A DNA stretch of 64,000 nucleotides from Thalassovita sp. (GTDB lineage: Bacteria; Pseudomonadota; Alphaproteobacteria; Rhodobacterales; Rhodobacteraceae). The notes beneath the pieces were generated by a model. It was not told the DNA's origin, did not search any database, and saw only the letters and a list, made by a program, of their open reading frames with translations. The DNA lies in the NCBI RefSeq assembly GCF_963691685.1, contig NZ_OY829290.1, forward strand, positions 3,224,001 through 3,288,000. The letters run 5' to 3'. Made by a program: the position numbers and the translations under genes. Below are positions 61,213 through 64,000 of the stretch, one piece after another; positions within the stretch are counted from its first letter, which is position 1; each line of letters opens with the position of its first letter.

Positions 61213-62016
61213 TTATTTCCCTTTCCAAACGGGGTCACGTTTCTCAGCGAAGGCACGCGCACCTTCCAGCTGATCCTCTGAGGTGTAGAGCGTTTCGACG
61301 GTGGCGAACTGGCTCTTGGTGATGCGGTTCATGGCGTCTTGAAACTTCATATCCTCGGCCTCGCGCACGATCTCTTTGATCGCGGCGTTGACCAGCGGTG
61401 GGCCCGAGGCGATCAGCTGCGCCATTTCCCGCGCTTTGGCTATCAGCTGGTCCGCCGGATGCACCTGATTGATCATGCCCCAGCGCGCCGCTTCTTCAGC
61501 ATCCAGCCAGCGCCCGGTGAACAGCATCTCCATCGCGATGTGATAAGGGATACGTTTCGGCAGTTTTATCGAGGCCGCATCGGCCACGGTGCCCGACCGG
61601 ATTTCGGGCAGGGCAAATGTCGCGTGCTCCGCCGCCAGGATGATGTCGGCTGACAGCGCCAGTTCCAGCCCACCGCCGCAACAAATGCCGTTGATGGCGG
61701 CGATCACCGGTTTGTTGAGGCCACGCAGTTCTTGCAGGCCGCCAAAACCGCCGACGCCATAATCGCCATCAACCGCATCGCCATCAGCCGCCGCCTTCAG
61801 ATCCCATCCGGGGCAGAAAAACTTGGCCCCTGTGCCGGTGATGATCGCCACCCGCAACTCCGGGTCATCGCGGAAGTCCTGAAACACCTGCCCCATGATC
61901 CGGCTGGTCGCCAGATCAATGGCGTTGGCCTTGGGCCGGTTCAGCGTCACCTCCAGCACATGGCCGTCACGCTGGGTTTCAATCGGGTTTGGGGCCTCAG
62001 CCATGGCTTGGGTCAT
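61213..62016 (-). CDS. caiD: Crotonase-family carnitinyl-CoA dehydratase (CaiD-like)
   Basis: A 267-residue crotonase with CoA-binding and oxyanion segments FFCPGWDLKAA and INGICCGGGLELALSADIILAAE, and FALPEIRSGTVADAASIKLPKR with the acidic residues used by CaiD. CaiD hydrates crotonobetainyl-CoA to L-carnitinyl-CoA. GGAGG lies 6 bases before the ATG at 62016. It overlaps the ligase stop by 20 bases. It could bring crotonobetaine or gamma-butyrobetaine into the carnitine route. Confidence 0.88.
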   Translation of the reverse strand: MTQAMAEAPNPIETQRDGHVLEVTLNRPKANAIDLATSRIMGQVFQDFRDDPELRVAIITGTGAKFFCPGWDLKAAADGDAVDGDYGVGGFGGLQELRGLNKPVIAAINGICCGGGLELALSADIILAAEHATFALPEIRSGTVADAASIKLPKRIPYHIAMEMLFTGRWLDAEEAARWGMINQVHPADQLIAKAREMAQLIASGPPLVNAAIKEIVREAEDMKFQDAMNRITKSQFATVETLYTSEDQLEGARAFAEKRDPVWKGK

Positions 62017-64000
62017 CGTGACCTCCTGTCTTGATCAAAGCATCTGCCGCCACCGCCCCATGCGGTGTGCAGATCAACGGGTTGATATCTAATTCGGCGG
62101 GTTGTGTGGCGATGACATAGGCCTGAACTGCCGCCACCGCGTCGAATATGGCCTCGTGATCGGCGGCGGGTTTACCGCGGAACCCGGCCAGAACCGGCGC
62201 CATTTTCAGGCTTTGCACTGCCTCTGCAACCTCATCCCTGCTGGCGGGGATCAGCAGATGGGCGCTGTCTTGCAACACCTCAGTCATCACGCCACCTGCC
62301 GCTAGGGTCAGCACATAACCATGGGCCGGATCGCAGGTGACACCGATCAGCAATTCGGCCACCGCGTCCCCCAACATATGTTCGACCAGATAGGAGGTGG
62401 CCGGCATCGCCTCAGCCGCGCGCCTGACCTCTTCGGGGGTTTTGAGATTCAGCGCAACTCCTCCCGCCTCAGACTTATGTGCCAGTCCGGCGGCTTTCAG
62501 AACCACGGGGTAGCCAAGGGAATTGGCCTGCGCCACGGCCTCCGCCACGTTGATCGCCTGCAAGCTGCCCGGCACCTTCAGGCCAAACTGAGCCAGGGCG
62601 GCTTTTGCCTCCGCCTCATGCAGCACTTGCCCCGCTTCGCCACTGCCCTTGGGCAGCAACAACGGATCCGCACTGGGTGGTGCCATCCCAGCCACTGCCG
62701 CAATGGCCTGCAGCGCAGGGTCCATCCCGTTGAGCGGCACGATGTTTTGCGCAATCAGATCTGCCGCCACTGCCTCAGGCAGACCCTCTGGCAGGGACGA
62801 CAGCACCGCCATCGGCCGGTCCTGACCCGCACGCGCAGCGGCCAGCGCATCGAGCGTTGGCTGCCAGTCATCTGCCGAACAACGATCGTCACGTGGCAGG
62901 TCCAGCACAAGGATACCAAGCGCCAGCGCGGGATCCATCATCGCGGCGAAACAGGCCTGCATCGCTGCGCCATCGCCCCAGATATAAGTGTGGTAATCCA
63001 ACGGGTTGGCCAGTGCCACCTGCGCCCCCAATGCAGCCCGCAACGCGCTGTGTTGCCCCTCATTCAAGGGCGGATATTGCACCCCGGCGGCGGCGCCGAT
63101 GTCGGCCATCAGGCTGGCCTCGCCCCCGGAACAGGAGGCTGAAACGATCCCGGCATGGGGCAAGGGCCCCGCCACATGCAGCAGTTTCAACGCTTCCAGC
63201 ATCACCTCAAGCGAGGCGACCTGCGCAATCCCCAACCGTTTCAGCAGCGCCGCTGCGCCGGCGGCGGATCCCGCCAAGGACGCGGTATGCGAAATCGTTG
63301 CGGCCTGCGCCTGTTCGGAACTGCCGACCTTCAGCGCCACGATGGGTTTGCCAACCGCATGAGCCGCCTGTGCCAGCGCTTCAAACCCGCGCAGGTCATC
63401 GATGCCTTCGATATGCAGACCCAGTGCGGTGACCCGGGGATCCTCCAACAACGCCTGCGCCACCTCTGACAGGCCCAGCTGCGCCTGATTGCCCAGCGTC
63501 ACCAGATAGGCCAGCGGCAATCCACGGCGCTGCATCGACAGGTTGATCGCGATGTTTGAGCTTTGCGTCAGCACTGCCACACCGCTGTCTACCCGCGCGC
63601 CGCCATGCTGATCCGGCCACAGCGCGGCGCCGTCCAGATAGTTGATCATGCCATAGCAATTGGGCCCAAGGATCGGCATATCCCCCGCCGCTGTCAGCAA
63701 TGCCGCCTGAAGATCCGCGCCATCGCTGCTCTCGGCGGCGGCCTCCAGAAAGCCTGAGGCAAAGCACACCGCCCCGCCTGCGCCAAGATCACGCAAAGAC
63801 CGCACAACATCTACCGTGGCGCTGCGGTTGACCCCGACAAACACCGCATCCGGCACCTCAGGCAGCTCAGCAACCGTGGGCACAGTGGCGATGCCTGCGA
63901 CCTCGGCACGTTTGGGATGCACCGCGTAAATCCGCCCGGCAAAGCCGATCTTGCGGCACTCGGCGATCACATTGCCCGCCCAAGTGCCGCCGCCGATCAC
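61997..64000 (-). CDS. ADP-forming acyl-CoA ligase (acetate-CoA ligase family), 5' end cut by window edge
   Basis: A 667-residue partial protein entering from the right edge. It opens in the CoA-binding Rossmann domain (VIGGGTWAGNVIAECRKIGFAGRIYAVHPKRAEVAG), continues with a succinyl-CoA-ligase-like region (ILGPNCYGMINY; the phosphohistidine candidate in TISHTASLAGS) and ends in an ATP-grasp domain (VVLKAAGLAHKSEAGGVALNL...LLIGVTCDPAHGYVLTLAAGGVMTEVL). Only a few N-terminal residues seem missing. In this operon it likely activates carnitine, crotonobetaine or butyrobetaine to the CoA ester. It overlaps the CaiD start. Confidence 0.88.
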   Translation of the reverse strand: MIGGGTWAGNVIAECRKIGFAGRIYAVHPKRAEVAGIATVPTVAELPEVPDAVFVGVNRSATVDVVRSLRDLGAGGAVCFASGFLEAAAESSDGADLQAALLTAAGDMPILGPNCYGMINYLDGAALWPDQHGGARVDSGVAVLTQSSNIAINLSMQRRGLPLAYLVTLGNQAQLGLSEVAQALLEDPRVTALGLHIEGIDDLRGFEALAQAAHAVGKPIVALKVGSSEQAQAATISHTASLAGSAAGAAALLKRLGIAQVASLEVMLEALKLLHVAGPLPHAGIVSASCSGGEASLMADIGAAAGVQYPPLNEGQHSALRAALGAQVALANPLDYHTYIWGDGAAMQACFAAMMDPALALGILVLDLPRDDRCSADDWQPTLDALAAARAGQDRPMAVLSSLPEGLPEAVAADLIAQNIVPLNGMDPALQAIAAVAGMAPPSADPLLLPKGSGEAGQVLHEAEAKAALAQFGLKVPGSLQAINVAEAVAQANSLGYPVVLKAAGLAHKSEAGGVALNLKTPEEVRRAAEAMPATSYLVEHMLGDAVAELLIGVTCDPAHGYVLTLAAGGVMTEVLQDSAHLLIPASRDEVAEAVQSLKMAPVLAGFRGKPAADHEAIFDAVAAVQAYVIATQPAELDINPLICTPHGAVAADALIKTGGHDDPSHG

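Noticed and set aside
1..64000. Prophage, insertion sequence or integrated island
   Set aside because: No integrase, transposase, terminal repeats, tRNA target or phage structural gene was found; genes form normal metabolic operons.

Overview
The window is GC-rich, gene-dense chromosomal DNA that looks like a marine Rhodobacteraceae (Roseobacter-clade) alphaproteobacterium. This rests on gene content: a DmdA-like demethylase, a carnitine-to-betaine operon, a RutR-type operator in front of a nucleobase ABC operon, many GcvA-like LysR regulators, and compact operons with ATGA or TGATG overlaps. No tRNA, rRNA, insertion sequence, prophage or CRISPR array was seen. About 55 protein genes are supported, two of them cut by the window edges.

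Layout. 1-3.3 kb: a partial hypothetical gene, a TspO membrane protein, a beta-lactamase-fold serine hydrolase and an alpha/beta hydrolase. 3.4-6.9 kb: a cobalamin riboswitch followed by DUF1636 and a BtuCDF-like ABC transporter. 7-12.9 kb: a nucleoside/nucleobase ABC importer (BMP protein, ATPase, two permeases) with cytosine deaminase, under a RutR-like palindrome. 13.2-15.4 kb: a single gene fusing a trypsin-like protease to an endonuclease I domain. 15.6-18 kb: DUF4345-like membrane protein, SDR and divergent LysR. 18-21.7 kb: a GT-C glycosyltransferase divergent from a HAD-UbiA fusion and an SMR-like protein, read here as a possible polyprenyl-phosphate-sugar module. 21.8-29.6 kb: MBL hydrolase, GlxA-type regulator, LysE exporter, an IPNS/EFE-like dioxygenase, the arginine transaminase pathway pair AruH/AruI, a BetI-like TetR and a Dabb protein. 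29.7-33.4 kb: enolase-superfamily enzyme plus GMC oxidoreductase with a divergent LysR. 33.5-43.2 kb: metallophosphoesterase, a dipeptide-type ABC transporter, a DmdA-like protein, LysR and an M20 amidohydrolase. 43.5-44.9 kb: XRE-cupin and TetR regulators. 45-56.7 kb: a siderophore uptake locus (MFS, two TonB receptors, TonB, ExbD x2, ExbB, exported esterase, AraC). 56.8-64 kb: peptidase T, then a carnitine degradation operon (ligase, CaiD-like hydratase, BKACE, SDR, carnitine dehydrogenase-thioesterase) that runs off the right edge.

Most of the window is uptake and catabolism of small organic nitrogen compounds (nucleobases, arginine, peptides, carnitine) plus B12 and iron acquisition. The least explained pieces are the protease-nuclease fusion, the HAD-UbiA/SMR/GT-C set, and the short reading frame sitting on the expression platform of the B12 riboswitch.
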